A stretch of DNA of 48,684 nt, taken from the NCBI GenBank assembly GCA_024642665.1, contig JAHEAR010000005.1, positions 1 through 48,684 on the forward strand, given 5' to 3'. Position 1 is the stretch's first letter; each line of letters begins with the position of its first letter. The notes below the pieces were generated by a model. It saw nothing but the letters and a program-made list of their open reading frames with translations, had not been told where the DNA came from and did no database searches. The stretch comes from Bacteroidota bacterium. Lineage in GTDB: Bacteria > Bacteroidota > Bacteroidia > Chitinophagales > Saprospiraceae. Both the position numbers and the translations under genes were made by a program. Below, one piece after another: positions 9,933-18,295 of this stretch.

Positions 9933-10700
9933 TCAGTCCTTTAGGAAGGATTTTACAGCTTTTGTAAAGCTATCAGGTGCTTCCGCATGGACCCAGTGAC
10001 CGGCATCGGCAATAGTCTCAATCCTGGCATAGGGAAAGAGATGCCTGATTTCAATCAAATCTTCTTCCAGAATATATCGGGATTTTCCACCGCTGATAAA
10101 TAGTGCAGGGCCGTTAAAGGATGACACAGACTTGACTTCTTCAACAAGTCGGGGATAGGATGAAATGATCACCGGCATATTAGCCTTCCATTCAAAACCC
10201 GCTCCCTGAAGACGAGTGAGGTTTTTCATTAAAAACTGAATAGTGGATTGATCCGGGCCCAAGTATCGTGATAGAATATCCTCCGCCTCAGCCCTGTCCT
10301 TCAATTGATCCGGGGCAATCGCCTCAATCGCTTCAATCACTGCCGTATGGTGAGGAGGATATTGCTTTGGAGCAATATCAGCGACAATAAGTTTTTCTAC
10401 CAATGCGGGATAGCTTAAAGCAAATACCATCGCCACCTTTCCTCCCATTGAATGGCCAATGACAGAAGTTTTGTCTATATCCAGGACGGTCATTAATTCA
10501 TGAATATCTTCCGCCATGACTTTGAAATTCATTTCAACATCGTGAGGCGATCGGCCGTGGTTTCGCATGTCTACGACAATACACTGATAGTCTGCTTCCA
10601 GATTTTTAGCAATGGTACGCCAGTTATCGCCACTGCCAAATAGCCCATGCATAATGATCACGGGTTTTCCGGTGCCATAAATTTTATAATGCAATTTCAT
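9933..10700 (-). CDS. Alpha/beta hydrolase (YbfF-like esterase)
   Basis: A 255-residue alpha/beta hydrolase. Visible are the oxyanion segment IIMHGLFGSGDNWR, the nucleophile elbow GHSMGG with Ser84, the VVDMRNHGRSP segment typical of YbfF/EPHD-like esterases, and the C-terminal histidine in DAGHWVHAEAP. The ATG at 10700 (MKLHYKIYG) fits family starts best; an ATG at 10712 and a TTG at 10733 lie just upstream. Substrate unknown; relatives hydrolyse short acyl esters in the cytoplasm. It follows recX at a distance of 118 bp in the same orientation. Confidence 0.85.
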   Translation of the reverse strand: MKLHYKIYGTGKPVIIMHGLFGSGDNWRTIAKNLEADYQCIVVDMRNHGRSPHDVEMNFKVMAEDIHELMTVLDIDKTSVIGHSMGGKVAMVFALSYPALVEKLIVADIAPKQYPPHHTAVIEAIEAIAPDQLKDRAEAEDILSRYLGPDQSTIQFLMKNLTRLQGAGFEWKANMPVIISSYPRLVEEVKSVSSFNGPALFISGGKSRYILEEDLIEIRHLFPYARIETIADAGHWVHAEAPDSFTKAVKSFLKD

Positions 10701-10818
10701 GAATGTAGTCATTGATACAGTCCCGACAAACAAAGCAAGACTAACTTAATCATCAAGTGTCCGGATACATTAAATAAAAAAAGAACACTTTAGTTCATTG
10801 TGTCATCACGTGGATGTA

Positions 10819-11289
10819 TCAGAAAGATAATCCTTCCCTGGTCAGCCACTCCCATATTAAGTCTTCTTCAATTCCTCTGTTGCTGCCGAAGCGCAATATT
10901 TTTTTCATCTGATCAATCGGTTCTTCCGCACGAATGGTATCTCTTTTCTTTGAGAGAATAGCTTGCATACTGGTTTTGTATTCCTCCTCATCTATCGTTA
11001 GCAGCCCGGCTTCAATTAGTGATTCACTAAACCCTTTGCGGAATAATCCATTTTTTATTTTGACTCGTCCCCAATGTTCGAGTTTCCACTTATCTGATGT
11101 ATAAAACCTGACGTATCTATCGTCATTCAGGAAGTCTTCTGTATACAGAGAGTCGATGATGGATTCAAATTCGTCTTCAGGAGCGCCATAGGAAGTCAAT
11201 TTTTTTATTACCTCCTGACGGCAACGTTCTGCTCTGGCACAATAGGCCATGATCTTTTTAATATGGTCCGGTGGTTGATGCTGGATCAT
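10819..11289 (-). CDS. recX: Regulatory protein RecX
   Basis: A 156-residue RecX-family protein made of three-helix repeats: AYCARAERCRQEVIKKLTSYG, SLYTEDFLNDDRYVRFYTSDKWKLEHWGRVKIKNGLFRKG and the C-terminal WEWLTREG. RecX binds RecA filaments and limits recombinase activity. I place the start at the ATG at 11289, 22 bases after the kinase stop; a GTG at 11358 would extend the protein over the 3' end of the kinase gene with unconserved sequence. RecA is not in this window. Length is normal for the family. Confidence 0.88.
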   Translation of the reverse strand: MIQHQPPDHIKKIMAYCARAERCRQEVIKKLTSYGAPEDEFESIIDSLYTEDFLNDDRYVRFYTSDKWKLEHWGRVKIKNGLFRKGFSESLIEAGLLTIDEEEYKTSMQAILSKKRDTIRAEEPIDQMKKILRFGSNRGIEEDLIWEWLTREGLSF

Positions 11290-11311
11290 GACATGCTTAT
11301 CATTTGATATT

Positions 11312-12214
11312 TTATGATTGACGCCGAATTGGAATGGCATTGACAGGCAACTCCCCACTAAAGGTTGGCGCAGTGATTAATAGAAAATAACCACCTCCTC
11401 CGGCGCCACAAAATTTAATATACATGCCCTGATTTTCTCGCAGGTCATTCCATTGTTTTTGGGTGGACACAGGTATGAAGTCAGAAAGATAGGTGCGCTG
11501 AAAATCACTAATGAGCGAAAGGCATTCTTCAAGTTTAGATCCTGATCGGGACAAGTAAAAATGAATTGCGTGCTCTACCACAGGAATCAATTCGCGCTCA
11601 ATGCTTAATATAAATTGTTCAACCTCCAGCATTTTCCGATAAGCGCTTACAAGAGCGCTGGTTGTTCTCGCTACACCGGTATCCAGAAGAAAGATATTAT
11701 AGCCATCAGGCCAGCCGGGATCATTAATTGGATGCAGGTCTCCTTGTTCGCTTCTGTATAATGCCTGATGAGTGTAAGATACAAGTGGATCCATCCCGGA
11801 GCTCGAGCCATGAAAAAAGCCTTCCATGTTTCTAAGGAGGGCATGTGTCTTTCCAGTGGTCGCCTCTGCTGCTCCGGCAACATAACGGTCATAAATGGCA
11901 GCCACATATGCTCCTGAACTTCCAAGCCCAAAACCAATTGGAATATCAGCTACATACTGCCAGCCCAACCTTGCCTCTTCAATAATTTCGGCTGCTTTGG
12001 ATGGCTTTATGATGTCCTTGGATTGCAACCAATCAACATAGCGGGTGAGCGATTCATTCTCCGGAACATTTTGATGTTCATGTTGCTCCCAACGACCGCT
12101 CCATTGATTTAACGGAACAGCCAGTGCTTGCGAACCACTCAGGACGGTGTATTCACCAAATAATAAAAGTTTTGCTGGGTAGTATGGCGACAATGTAAAT
12201 ATTGATTTAATCAA
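11312..12214 (-). CDS. GHMP kinase, mevalonate-kinase-like
   Basis: About 300 residues with the three GHMP kinase motifs: PAKLLLFGEYTVL near the N-terminus, the ATP loop PIGFGLGSSGAYVAA, and CGAGGGGYFLL near the C-terminus. HGSSSGMDPLVSY resembles the substrate loop of Bacteroidota mevalonate kinases. It would phosphorylate mevalonate or a related alcohol for isoprenoid synthesis. No ATG lies near the N-terminus. A TTG at 12214 overlaps the TGA of the upstream hydrolase (TTGA), suggesting translational coupling; TTG codons at 12238 and 12193 are alternatives. Substrate assignment is by motif resemblance only, and no other mevalonate-pathway gene is visible here. Confidence 0.78.
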   Translation of the reverse strand: MIKSIFTLSPYYPAKLLLFGEYTVLSGSQALAVPLNQWSGRWEQHEHQNVPENESLTRYVDWLQSKDIIKPSKAAEIIEEARLGWQYVADIPIGFGLGSSGAYVAAIYDRYVAGAAEATTGKTHALLRNMEGFFHGSSSGMDPLVSYTHQALYRSEQGDLHPINDPGWPDGYNIFLLDTGVARTTSALVSAYRKMLEVEQFILSIERELIPVVEHAIHFYLSRSGSKLEECLSLISDFQRTYLSDFIPVSTQKQWNDLRENQGMYIKFCGAGGGGYFLLITAPTFSGELPVNAIPIRRQS

Positions 12215-13254
12215 CGAATATCTAAAAACTCTTTCCAACCTGAATCATGTACAGGTGTCAGATGAAGATCCTGTTCACAAAAATCAATCAGCGGTGCCCA
12301 CATTTCGTTCAGGTCCCGGCTAAACAAATCTGAAGTAATAATATGTGTGCCGGCATTCCTGAGGGGTAATTCTTTTTTTAAAGATTCGGAAGTTCCTAAT
12401 TGCTCAAACATCTCTTTCATTCGTTTGACGGATACGATATTGTCCTGATGAGTTTCATCATTATAATAATAAGCTATGAAAACCGGGCTGTGTATTTTTG
12501 AAAATGTCTGTTGGGTCATCGTTTCGTTGATGATTGCTTTTAAAACAATTAAGCCTTCAATTCGATAGCGCGTGTACCAATATTGCTGAGCGGCCCCCGG
12601 TGCTTTCCATCCGTAAAAATCTGATCCTAAAATGAGTCTGCTGATTTGTAGTCCCCATGGCCATGCCATCAGGAAAGATCTTGGGTCGTAATAATCTATG
12701 TTGGGTGAAAATAAAATTTGTGCATCCACCAGATCCGGATAATTGGCAGCGAGATAAAGTGAAAATGTGCTGCCGGTAGAGCATGATATGACAATGACTT
12801 TCTCGCCAATTGCCTTTCCTATCGCGATCGCATCCAGTGCAGATTGCATCCATTTGACCGGATCAATAGTTTGCAATGGATTGTCATTGACGAGCCCATG
12901 ACCTTCCAGTCTGGGGAGATATAAATTACATCCATAGCGATGAGCAAGCGCTTCATGGATGGGATCTCCTTCCTCCTGACTTGCTCCGTTGCCATGAAGA
13001 TAGACGATACTGTAAGGCGTTTTTTGAAAAGGAGTCGCCCAAACGATTCGCGCTTCATTATCCGGTTTAAGATTGATCAGCGCTTCCTTTGCTGCAATAC
13101 TATCTTCCAGGCCCTCAAGACTCGTGGTCATGTTCGGAATGGTGATCGATGAAAAATCCGACGATTTTACCTTTGGACCAAAAAGATAAATGAGTATGAA
13201 AATGCCAATTACCCCTAAGAGAATACGTGACCATTCTTTCTTTTTTAATGTCAT
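12211..13254 (-). CDS. Membrane-anchored alpha/beta hydrolase
   Basis: A 347-residue protein with one N-terminal membrane segment (ILLGVIGIFILIYLFG, about 11-26) and an alpha/beta hydrolase domain. The oxyanion motif is HGNG at 87-90; the nucleophile elbow is SCSTGS with Ser159, where the usual first glycine of GxSxG is serine. A C-terminal GTHIITSD supplies the probable histidine. It resembles monoacylglycerol-lipase-like enzymes (LPRLEGHGL). Substrate unknown; the domain is expected on the periplasmic side. ATG start at 13254, 23 bases after the small membrane protein gene, and its stop overlaps the kinase start, so the three probably share a transcript. Confidence 0.82.
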   Translation of the reverse strand: MTLKKKEWSRILLGVIGIFILIYLFGPKVKSSDFSSITIPNMTTSLEGLEDSIAAKEALINLKPDNEARIVWATPFQKTPYSIVYLHGNGASQEEGDPIHEALAHRYGCNLYLPRLEGHGLVNDNPLQTIDPVKWMQSALDAIAIGKAIGEKVIVISCSTGSTFSLYLAANYPDLVDAQILFSPNIDYYDPRSFLMAWPWGLQISRLILGSDFYGWKAPGAAQQYWYTRYRIEGLIVLKAIINETMTQQTFSKIHSPVFIAYYYNDETHQDNIVSVKRMKEMFEQLGTSESLKKELPLRNAGTHIITSDLFSRDLNEMWAPLIDFCEQDLHLTPVHDSGWKEFLDIR

Positions 13255-13277
13255 TGGATCAGAAGCATTATGCTAAA

Positions 13278-13442
13278 TTAGTAGAAATAGGTTCGGACAT
13301 ATTCATAGATGCTGTGCCTGTTCCTGAAGATGAATATAAGAGCCAGAAGAGCAACAAACAGGGTGATCAATCTAAAATTGCGACCATGACGCTTCAGACG
13401 CTCACGTCTATTTTGATAACGGACTCTTGAGGTATAAGACAT
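13278..13442 (-). CDS. Small basic single-pass membrane protein (54 aa)
   Basis: An ATG at 13442 opens a 54-codon frame ending at TAA 13278-13280. The N-terminal ~23 residues are strongly basic (RVRYQNRRERLKRHGRNF), followed by one hydrophobic span (LITLFVALLALIFIF) and a short polar/aromatic tail ending RTYFY. By the positive-inside rule the basic part should face the cytoplasm. It ends 23 bases before the membrane-anchored hydrolase and is probably co-transcribed with it. I do not recognise a named family. Support comes from the clean charge/hydrophobic pattern, good spacing and lack of overlap with any other gene. Function unknown. Confidence 0.6.
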   Translation of the reverse strand: MSYTSRVRYQNRRERLKRHGRNFRLITLFVALLALIFIFRNRHSIYEYVRTYFY

Positions 13443-13510
13443 TAAAGTGAAAAGTGAAAGGTGAAAAGGTTATGGAGGTTAAAAGGTTATGTGTTTATAA
13501 AGGTTATTTG
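13443..13510 (+). repeat. AAAGTGA / GGTTA heptad-like repeat block
   Basis: Three near-perfect 7-base units (AAAGTGA, AAAGTGA, AAGGTGA) run into GGTTATGGAGGTT, AAAAGGTTATG and AAAGGTTATTTG. Similar G/A-rich blocks precede the pyrimidine heptad arrays near 22.2, 39.7 and 42.6 kb. No coding potential seen on either strand. Confidence 0.7.
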
Positions 13511-13558
13511 AACCGATTTTATTTACGTGAAACTTTTTCACTATTCGTCATATTTTTT

Positions 13559-13610
13559 TGCTCCATGCTCCATGCCCCATGCTCCATGCTCCATGCTCCA
13601 TGCTCCATGC
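13559..13610 (+). repeat. Heptad array, (GCTCCAT)n type
   Basis: Seven consecutive 7-base units, GCTCCAT or GCCCCAT, in the gap after rsgA. A minus-strand frame through it encodes only an artefactual His-Gly-Ala-Trp repeat. It belongs to the same GCYYYNN family as the arrays at 22238, 22395, 38696, 40101 and 42685. Confidence 0.85.
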
Positions 13611-13682
13611 CTCCAGTCATCATAAAAAAGTAGAATCAAAACTACGGCTTTATTTCTCATGGCAGAAAATGAGTCAGTGGCC

Positions 13683-14630
13683 CTATAGGTCCTTGTGTCG
13701 CTCCCAGAAATTCTGATCTTCAATTTCGCCGAGGATTTGCAGATAGTGTTCATAACGTATATAAGATATCTCTCCTTCCTCAATGGCCGCTTTTACCGCA
13801 CATCCGGGTTCGTTTCGATGGAGACAGTTATCAAATCGGCAGGAAGATGATTTCTCAAAAAACTCCTTAAAATTATGTGCCACATCCAACGGCTCTAAAT
13901 TATTAAAGGATAACATTTTAATGCCGGGCGTATCGATGATGTATCCTCCAAAATCCAATGTAAACATTTCTGCAAACGTTGTGGTATGCTGACCCTTTCC
14001 GGAATGATCGGAGATATCATCAGTCCGTAAGGATAGCCCGGGTTGAATAGCATTGATCAAAGTTGATTTTCCTACGCCGGACTGCCCGGCAACTAAAGTA
14101 GTTTTATCCGTTAACATGTTTTTAAGAATGTCGCTACCACCTTCTGAGATGGATGAGCAACTGATGACCTGATGGCCAATATCTTCATACATATATTTTA
14201 ATCCCCCAAACATTTCCAATTCCTCTTCTCCAAACAAATCATTTTTATTCACCACGATTACCACCGGTATATTATGTGGTTCTGTCATCAGTAAAAAACG
14301 GTCTATAAAGCCCAGCTTGATTTTTGGTTGAATAATGGTTGTCACTAAAACGGCCTGATCAATATTGGCAGCCAACAGATGCAGGTCATGTTTTTTTCTG
14401 GGTGATTGGCGCACGACATAATTTCGTCTGGGCAGCACCTCCGTAATTACCCCTTTGAATTGATCGCTTTCTTCATACTGTACTTCTACCTCATCCCCTA
14501 CGCCAACAGGATTCGTCGTTTTAATATCTTCCATGCGAAGCTTCCCAATTGTCCTGCAGGGCAGACTGGTTCCATCTTCAAGCCGTATTTCATGCCAACT
14601 TCCGGTTACACGTGCTACTATTCCTTTCAT
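13683..14630 (-). CDS. rsgA: Ribosome small-subunit-dependent GTPase A
   Basis: A 315-residue circularly permuted GTPase that helps mature the 30S subunit. An N-terminal OB domain (about 1-75) is followed by the G domain in permuted order: NKND at 128-131 (G4), GQSGVGKST at 182-190 (G1), DTPG at 233-236 (G3). The C-terminal zinc knuckle uses Cys264, Cys269, His271 and Cys277. All key residues are present and length is normal. The ATG at 14630 directly abuts the TAG of the upstream TolB-like gene, implying a shared transcript. Confidence 0.95.
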   Translation of the reverse strand: MKGIVARVTGSWHEIRLEDGTSLPCRTIGKLRMEDIKTTNPVGVGDEVEVQYEESDQFKGVITEVLPRRNYVVRQSPRKKHDLHLLAANIDQAVLVTTIIQPKIKLGFIDRFLLMTEPHNIPVVIVVNKNDLFGEEELEMFGGLKYMYEDIGHQVISCSSISEGGSDILKNMLTDKTTLVAGQSGVGKSTLINAIQPGLSLRTDDISDHSGKGQHTTTFAEMFTLDFGGYIIDTPGIKMLSFNNLEPLDVAHNFKEFFEKSSSCRFDNCLHRNEPGCAVKAAIEEGEISYIRYEHYLQILGEIEDQNFWERHKDL

Positions 14631-17429
14631 CTAAAATCGCTGTGATGGAATAAAAAATTCAAACCTGTTTGGGTTGCCCTGATAACCTCTGAGCAAGCGG
14701 GCATACCTCAAACCTAATGTAAATTTGCCTAAGTTTAAATCAATCAGTAGTTCAGTACCAACACTACTTATATTTTGAGATATCGCCTCAATGGAGTCAG
14801 AATAGGCAACATCGTAAAATGGCTGAAGTCTAATTCGAGGCACATAAAATATATTACCGAAACCTATATCCGGGTAGACTATTGGGAATCCATAGGAAAT
14901 GCCAAGTTTATAATTTTTTCCACCATCCTGGATGTGAAACCCTCTGGCGCCAACAAAATCACTCCCAAGCCGAATAGAGTTCAATCCAGTCTTTTGAAGG
15001 AGCATATTACTTGTAATGAGTATATAGTTTGAGGCCTTTATACCTGGTAAGGCAAAATCTGCGGAAGCAAACCATTGTTTGATTTTAGTCCCTGCCACTT
15101 CATGTGTATAACTCGAGGTAATACGTTGCCCCCAGGATGGAAGGGGCTGACGATAAGCCTTTTTTCGACTATTGATGAATAATACACTATGCTTGGCATA
15201 ATAAACATTCGACTCTTTCAGGAGTTTATCGTTTGTCATTCTTGTCTTTCTGTTGCCGGTCCTAAACTGAGTAGAAAATTGAAGTGTTTGTTGAAATGTA
15301 CCGGGAGAAAAATAGAATGGTAATCTTAATCCAGCATACACCTCATCTAATATCGTACGTATTTGCAAACTATCCATTAACACTGGTCTTCTGGTGGTGT
15401 GTTTATATCCAAAATCAACGATCGGATACCACATTCCAAGACTCATATCAAAATACGGACCACCATCATTGTTGTTTGGATTAAACTGGTATCCTCCAGA
15501 GAGCAGGACTGTATTCATTATGTTTAGAGATCGCAGTTCTATTCCGGTGGACGGGTCATTTGCGGCAATGGCAACACCGTAATAATTTATAGCATTTTTC
15601 CAGGGGGGGTATTTTTTTAATGTAAAGGACCTGTCAACCATGGGTTCTGTCAATAAGTTTCGCCCGGATGCTTCAGAAGCATTTTTTATCCCGTCGTCTG
15701 GCTGGATCAATGTCCATTCTTCAGGCACTCCAGGCAATTGAACCAACTTACGTCCATTATTGGCATATTGCGTACATACAAGGTTTTTATGAACAGGATC
15801 CCACGAAGGATCATAGTGGGCTTGATTTCCTTTACTCACCTGATAAAATACACCCTGATCCCGGTTGATGGCATATACCTGATCTAAATCTCCAATGCCA
15901 CAGGTTAAAAAGATCCAAGGTCCGAACTGATCATGACGGCCAAGCACGGCATAACTGTATTGGGTTATTTGTTTAAGGATGCCGGTTTCAATGTTTTGTT
16001 CCACAAGGCACATTTGTCCAATATGATTTCTGGCACTCGCAATTATATTCAGATGAGCCTCATCAAAAGAAGGGAATCCCAAATACAGGTTATCATCATT
16101 AGGTAACTGGTGAATGACTTCTCCTGTTGAAGCATCAAGTATATGCAGGGTAAATTTTCCTTCCGGATCCGTATGTAACGCCACGATTTCTTTTGCTGAA
16201 GCATCCAGTGCAGGCATGAAGTAGCCTTTAGATGATTTTATGTCCTTTTTTTTGCTTTTAGCAATGTCATAGATGACGATGACATTTTTATTGCGTCGTG
16301 GCCATCTCGGATCCGTTCGCATTTCAGTCCATACCAGAAAACCTGCACTGTAGTCAAAATAGGAGGCATACTGAATTCCCTGTGAGACTATTTTTGTACG
16401 CTTACCGTCCGGAGCAATTTTATAAATAGTGGCTATTGAATCAAAGCTTGTGATAGAGGTGTATATCGAGCCTTCCTTGTCAATACACGGAAATACCATA
16501 TCAAAAAACGCATGACGTCGGGTTTTATCTGAAATAGGAATATAAGGATAGCTTATGTCAGGGACTGCGTGAGATTTGCTCAGGTCACCATAAAATGTTA
16601 CCGCATCCTGATATAAGAAGCGATTACTCTTGCCATAAAATTTTTTAACGACCCCTGAAAACGGATCATAGATCGGGCTCATTCTTGGTGTTAATCTGAA
16701 GATGGTATCCCAGGTGGCTTCGCCAAAAACCTGATTACCATAATTGGTCATGAGATAGCCCAGCGGGTTATGATCAGGGACATTTTGTTTAAATGAACCA
16801 TTCCGAAGGACATAATATTTCCAGAATTCACCCTGCCGATTTTTTTCTCGAAAAGGCAGCAAAAACTGACTCAGACGACCTCTGCCTTGTGGTGTCCATT
16901 TTGTTTCAGCAACTGCGACTTGCCCATCCCGTAACCAGTCTGAAATAGCCAGACTATACATACCGGAAAAGGCTCTTTCTCCGAAAATAACTTTAATTAA
17001 ATGAGTGATACCCGTATTGACAGCATTGACTTGTTGCACAAGTTTGGATGCTTGAATAGCCAGAAGATCTGCTTGTGGCAAAGAGCCCGAAGTAAATGGA
17101 TTTTCATTCGGTTGCAACGTCAATTCTGATACGTATGGTGCAACGCCAACGTAACCCCTGGATTCATTGGTATATGGTTGAAGGATAACCGAAATGGGTT
17201 TATATCGACCCTCCTTTGTGATTGGATCTTCCGAAGCCAGCTTCAGCATCAGGGAAGCTACTCGTTTGGCGGTAGCATCATACCCTTCCGGAAAAATTAT
17301 ACTGAGACTGTCATGCTTAAGTTCCTGCCAGTTTGTTTTGTATGGTAAGAGTCCCAAGCGCTGGGCATTGATTTTTTCTCCGGTAAAAAGGATTGTAATA
17401 AGAAAAAAAAGACTTACCGTCTTAGACAT
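14631..17429 (-). CDS. TolB-like beta-propeller protein with outer-membrane barrel-like C-terminus
   Basis: 932 residues. A signal peptide (VSLFFLITILFTGEKINAQ) is followed by a region (about 20-250) with an SLSIIFPEGYDATAKRVASLMLKLA segment reminiscent of peptidase-like modules but without an obvious HExxH. A propeller region follows with WD40/TolB-like blades (KIAPDGKRTKIVSQG, YDPSWDPVHKNLVCTQ). The last ~300 residues alternate aromatic and polar residues and end in KFTLGLRYARLLRGYQG...FEFFIPSQRF, like an outer-membrane barrel with terminal Phe. Function unknown; presumably outer-membrane. The ATG at 17429 overlaps the end of the GGGP synthase gene by 8 bases, and its stop touches rsgA. Confidence 0.72.
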   Translation of the reverse strand: MSKTVSLFFLITILFTGEKINAQRLGLLPYKTNWQELKHDSLSIIFPEGYDATAKRVASLMLKLASEDPITKEGRYKPISVILQPYTNESRGYVGVAPYVSELTLQPNENPFTSGSLPQADLLAIQASKLVQQVNAVNTGITHLIKVIFGERAFSGMYSLAISDWLRDGQVAVAETKWTPQGRGRLSQFLLPFREKNRQGEFWKYYVLRNGSFKQNVPDHNPLGYLMTNYGNQVFGEATWDTIFRLTPRMSPIYDPFSGVVKKFYGKSNRFLYQDAVTFYGDLSKSHAVPDISYPYIPISDKTRRHAFFDMVFPCIDKEGSIYTSITSFDSIATIYKIAPDGKRTKIVSQGIQYASYFDYSAGFLVWTEMRTDPRWPRRNKNVIVIYDIAKSKKKDIKSSKGYFMPALDASAKEIVALHTDPEGKFTLHILDASTGEVIHQLPNDDNLYLGFPSFDEAHLNIIASARNHIGQMCLVEQNIETGILKQITQYSYAVLGRHDQFGPWIFLTCGIGDLDQVYAINRDQGVFYQVSKGNQAHYDPSWDPVHKNLVCTQYANNGRKLVQLPGVPEEWTLIQPDDGIKNASEASGRNLLTEPMVDRSFTLKKYPPWKNAINYYGVAIAANDPSTGIELRSLNIMNTVLLSGGYQFNPNNNDGGPYFDMSLGMWYPIVDFGYKHTTRRPVLMDSLQIRTILDEVYAGLRLPFYFSPGTFQQTLQFSTQFRTGNRKTRMTNDKLLKESNVYYAKHSVLFINSRKKAYRQPLPSWGQRITSSYTHEVAGTKIKQWFASADFALPGIKASNYILITSNMLLQKTGLNSIRLGSDFVGARGFHIQDGGKNYKLGISYGFPIVYPDIGFGNIFYVPRIRLQPFYDVAYSDSIEAISQNISSVGTELLIDLNLGKFTLGLRYARLLRGYQGNPNRFEFFIPSQRF

Positions 17430-18192
17430 GTTGTGCCACATTGTGCGCGTGTATGGTAGCAGATACGTCAATCATTAAGGAAGGGTCATATTCAAAAGCA
17501 TTGCCCATCACAATAACATCAGCACCCGCCTTAAGATTTTCAGCGACCTTCTCTGCTGAGGTAATACCCCCTCCAACAATCAGTGGTACAGAAATGGCAC
17601 CGCTCACCGATTCGATCATTTCTGCAGATACCGGAATCGATGCACCACTGCCGGCATCCATAAAAATCATTTTCAACCCAAGGAGTTCTGCAGCCATGGC
17701 GGTACATGCAGCAATATCCGATTTGTTTGAAGGGATAGGGGATGTATTACTCATATATAACACCGTCGTTCCTACGCCTCCATCAATCAACATATAACCT
17801 GTAGGAAGTACTTCAAGATTGCTTAACTTAAGATACGGTGCAGCTATCACATGTTGACCGATCAGCAGATCCGGATTTCTTCCGGAAACAAGTGAAAGAA
17901 AAAGAATTGCATCTGCTTTATTACTTAATTGATAAGAACTGCCGGGAAATAAAATTAATGGTATGTCACACCTTTCACGAATCATCTGAAGACAATGATC
18001 GAGTTGACTATTCACCAACAAACTACCACCGATGAAAAAATAATCTGTTTTGCATCGCACGGCAAGGTTGATGATCTGATCGAGCTTGCCAAGTCTCATC
18101 TTATCAGGGTCAATCAGGACGGCCAGCTTTTTCTTGCCTTCTTTTCTGGCCTGTACGAGATCAGAATATATTATTGATTGGCTGGTGTTCAT
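17422..18192 (-). CDS. Geranylgeranylglyceryl phosphate synthase family protein (GGGPS/PcrB)
   Basis: A 256-residue TIM-barrel prenyltransferase of the GGGPS/PcrB family: AVLIDPDK at 24-31, TDYFFIGGSLLV, LILFPGS, the Gly-rich YMLIDGGVGTTVLYMS segment, MDAGSGA, and the phosphate-binding LIVGGGITSAEKVAENLKAGADVIVMGNAFE. These enzymes join a polyprenyl diphosphate to sn-glycerol-1-phosphate through an ether bond. Bacteroidota carry a close homologue of the archaeal enzyme whose lipid product is not well established. It overlaps the downstream TolB-like gene by 8 bases. A TAnnTTTG box ends four bases before the ATG, so the mRNA may be leaderless. Confidence 0.9.
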   Translation of the reverse strand: MNTSQSIIYSDLVQARKEGKKKLAVLIDPDKMRLGKLDQIINLAVRCKTDYFFIGGSLLVNSQLDHCLQMIRERCDIPLILFPGSSYQLSNKADAILFLSLVSGRNPDLLIGQHVIAAPYLKLSNLEVLPTGYMLIDGGVGTTVLYMSNTSPIPSNKSDIAACTAMAAELLGLKMIFMDAGSGASIPVSAEMIESVSGAISVPLIVGGGITSAEKVAENLKAGADVIVMGNAFEYDPSLMIDVSATIHAHNVAQHV

Positions 18193-18196
18193 GTTT

Positions 18197-18204
18197 CAAA
18201 GATA
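18197..18204 (-). promoter_or_regulatory. TAnnTTTG box abutting the GGGPS start codon
   Basis: Minus strand TATCTTTG, then four bases, then the ATG at 18192. If used as the -7 element the transcript would begin at or next to the start codon. No convincing TTG at -33 was found. Confidence 0.45.
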
Positions 18205-18295
18205 AAAGGAATAGGGAATTTTTTGCCCTGTAATCCTTCACATTGACAGATGAATGGCTACAAAGCATTCATAAAAGAATAGTACAGGGAGCTTT

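Noticed and set aside
10758-10765. A GTGTCCGG matching the end of the MITE-like element
   Set aside because: Only eight bases match; no second inverted copy or arm sequence is nearby.
13248-13430. A 60-codon plus-strand frame antisense to the small membrane protein
   Set aside because: The minus-strand frame has a clear charge/hydrophobic design and operon spacing, while the plus-strand frame has neither and overlaps the hydrolase start.
13541-13783. An 80-codon minus-strand frame overlapping the end of rsgA
   Set aside because: Half of it overlaps rsgA in another frame and the rest translates the GCTCCAT array into a His-Gly-Ala-Trp repeat.
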